From positions 248,001 through 312,000 of the forward strand of contig JAZKJF010000001.1 in NCBI GenBank assembly GCA_040384465.1: DNA of 64,000 bases, given 5' to 3'. Shown here piece by piece: positions 62,526 to 64,000 of the stretch. Both the position numbers and the translations under genes were made by a program. The notes under the pieces are model-generated. The model saw only the letters and a list, made by a program, of their open reading frames with translations. It did not search any database and was not told the origin of the DNA. How positions within the stretch are numbered: position 1 is the first letter of the stretch; every line of letters begins with the position of its first letter. The DNA is from UBA5078 sp040384465 (GTDB lineage Bacteria; Pseudomonadota; Gammaproteobacteria; Pseudomonadales; Pseudohongiellaceae).

Positions 62526-62562
62526 AAAAACCCAGCCATTCACAAGATGGCTGGGTTTTTTA
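62526..62562 (+). terminator. Rho-independent terminator between the TonB operon and htpG
   Basis: cccagccat (62531-62539) pairs with atggctggg (62547-62555) around a seven-base loop, preceded by an A-run and followed by TTTTTT. The arm overlaps the region where the htpG transcript should start, so the htpG RNA would lack most of the first arm. Confidence 0.9.
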
Positions 62563-62590
62563 TTTCCTTGAAAATGCTGAGGCAGCACAG

Positions 62591-64000
62591 ATGACTATTG
62601 AAACAAAAAAAGAGACGCGGGGTTTTGAAACCGAGGCCAAACAGCTTCTCCACCTGATGATTCACTCCTTGTACAGCAATAAAGAAGTGTTTCTGCGCGA
62701 ACTCATCTCCAACGCATCCGATGCAGCAGACAAACTGCGCTTTGAAGCTCTATCCCAACCAGAATTATATGAGTCCGATTCTGACCTCAAAGTTATAGTC
62801 GATTTCGACAAAGAGGCAGGAACAATTACCATAACCGACAATGGGATAGGCATGTCCCGAGATGAGGCTATCAGCCATCTCGGCACCATCGCCAGATCGG
62901 GCACGTCACAATTCCTCAAGAACCTCTCTGGTGACCAGCGCAAAGATTCCCAGCTGATAGGTCAGTTTGGCGTCGGCTTTTATTCATCATTCATCGTGGC
63001 AACAGAGGTTGAAGTCCTCACAAGACGTGCAGGAGTCAAACCCTCCGAGGCTGTGCGTTGGACCTCCGCTGGAGAGGCTGAATACACTATCGAGGACATC
63101 GAGAAAGCACAGAGAGGTACCACCATCATTCTGCACCTTCGTGCTGAAGATAAAGACTTTGCTGAATACTACAGACTGAAGAACATCGTCAAAAAGTACG
63201 CGGATCACATATCCATTCCCGTTCTTATGCCCAAACAAGAGTCGTCCCAAGAGGAGAGCGAATCAAGCTCTTCTCCAGTGGAGTTCGAAGCAGTGAACTC
63301 GGCAAAAGCACTCTGGACGCGTTCACGAAACGATATCAAAGATGAAGAGTATGTGGAATTTTACAAACATATCTCCCACGATTTCGAAAGCCCCTTGAGC
63401 TGGAGTCATAACAAGGTCGAAGGGAAGCTCGAATATACAGGACTGCTTTACACACCAGCACGCGCGCCATACGACCTCTGGAATCGTGATGGGGCACGAG
63501 GCCTGAAACTCTACGTGCAACGTGTATTCATTATGGACGAAGCCGAGCAGTTCATGCCTTTGTATCTGCGTTTTATCAAAGGTGTTGTGGACTCAAGCGA
63601 CATCTCGCTGAATGTTTCCCGCGAAATTCTCCAGAAGGACCCGGTAGTAGATTCCATGCGTAGTGCCCTCACCAAAAAGGCACTGGAAATGCTTGGAAAG
63701 CTGAAGAAGGACGAGCCGGGAAAGTATGCAACATTCTGGAAAGAGTTTGGCCAGGTGTTAAAAGAGGGGCCAGGGGAGGATTATGCTAATCGAGAAAAAA
63801 TTGCGGGCTTGTTACTTTTCGCCTCCACGCACAATAGCTCCTCCGAGCAAAATCAAGGCTTGTCCGATTATGTGACTCGCATGAAACCCGTGCAGGACAA
63901 AATCTATTATGTGATTGCTGAGTCAGCGAATGCCGCCAGAAACAGCCCTCACCTTGAAATTTTCAGAAAGAAAAATATCGAAGTCCTCTTATTATCGGAC
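62591..64000 (+). CDS. htpG: Molecular chaperone HtpG (Hsp90), 3' end outside window
   Basis: ATP-dependent Hsp90-family chaperone. 470 codons are visible without a stop; family length is about 630. The GHKL ATPase motifs are clear: ELISNASDAADKLR, TDNGIGMSRDEA, LGTIARSGTSQF and IGQFGVGFYSSFIVA. The middle domain follows, with LNVSREILQKDP containing the conserved catalytic arginine. A Ser/Glu-rich linker lies at about residues 215-235. ATG at 62591 with CTGAGG upstream. A sigma-32 promoter precedes it. The C-terminal dimer domain lies beyond the window. Confidence 0.95.
   Translation, partial: MTIETKKETRGFETEAKQLLHLMIHSLYSNKEVFLRELISNASDAADKLRFEALSQPELYESDSDLKVIVDFDKEAGTITITDNGIGMSRDEAISHLGTIARSGTSQFLKNLSGDQRKDSQLIGQFGVGFYSSFIVATEVEVLTRRAGVKPSEAVRWTSAGEAEYTIEDIEKAQRGTTIILHLRAEDKDFAEYYRLKNIVKKYADHISIPVLMPKQESSQEESESSSSPVEFEAVNSAKALWTRSRNDIKDEEYVEFYKHISHDFESPLSWSHNKVEGKLEYTGLLYTPARAPYDLWNRDGARGLKLYVQRVFIMDEAEQFMPLYLRFIKGVVDSSDISLNVSREILQKDPVVDSMRSALTKKALEMLGKLKKDEPGKYATFWKEFGQVLKEGPGEDYANREKIAGLLLFASTHNSSSEQNQGLSDYVTRMKPVQDKIYYVIAESANAARNSPHLEIFRKKNIEVLLLSD

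Overview
The window is a chromosomal segment of a Gammaproteobacterium, most likely a free-living aerobe near the Pseudomonas / marine oligotroph side of the class. The evidence is gene order: tig-clpP-clpX-lon-hupB-ppiD, gloB-methyltransferase-rnhA-dnaQ, tRNA-Ser/ffs/dnaX-ybaB-recR, and one sdhCDAB-sucAB-lpd-sucCD series. I cannot name a genus from sequence alone. The segment is almost entirely core housekeeping DNA. I see no phage, insertion sequence, CRISPR array or integron. A run of ten N at 25786-25795 marks a scaffold join.

Layout. 1-1335: mobA and a divergent promoter region. 1336-9873: protein quality control (trigger factor, ClpP, ClpX, Lon, HU-beta, PpiD), with heat-shock-type promoters before lon and possibly clpX. 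9908-17607: mltD, gloB, a methyltransferase, rnhA, dnaQ, nudC, sohB and an AcuI/YhdH-type reductase. 17627-25002: sulfite reductase with its DUF934 partner, two small membrane proteins, methionine synthase metH and nfuA. 25051-27302: the least recognisable stretch, with a dUTPase-like protein, an 80-codon coiled-coil ORF that meets the assembly gap, and an orphan membrane-anchored protein. 27357-41085: tRNA-Glu, the YadGH-type ABC exporter, queF, tRNA-Ser, 4.5S RNA, dnaX-ybaB-recR-rnd, ycgN, a small membrane protein, fadD and hrpA. 41250-45429: mlaA, a TerB-like protein, dusA, gltX, tRNA-Ala. 45928-56950: succinate dehydrogenase, 2-oxoglutarate dehydrogenase, lipoamide dehydrogenase and succinyl-CoA synthetase, which catalyse consecutive TCA steps. 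57342-62485: a six-gene TonB2/TtpC-type energy transduction operon (DUF3450, TtpC-like ExbB, ExbB, ExbD, TonB, TPR protein). 62591 to the end: htpG, truncated by the window edge, behind a near-perfect sigma-32 promoter.

The main points found by reading the DNA are: a ten-A slippery run in dnaX that would yield a gamma subunit by a -1 shift onto an immediate stop; consensus heat-shock promoters before lon and htpG; a terminator that overlaps the expected htpG start site; and a G10 tract beside the N gap, where the two contig ends share a five-base sequence that, if merged, closes the small ORF. I did not find a convincing wholly new system. The best candidates for unknown function are the orphan gene at 26326-27060 and its 80-codon neighbour, and the cargo of the TonB2-type operon, which has no receptor gene beside it.
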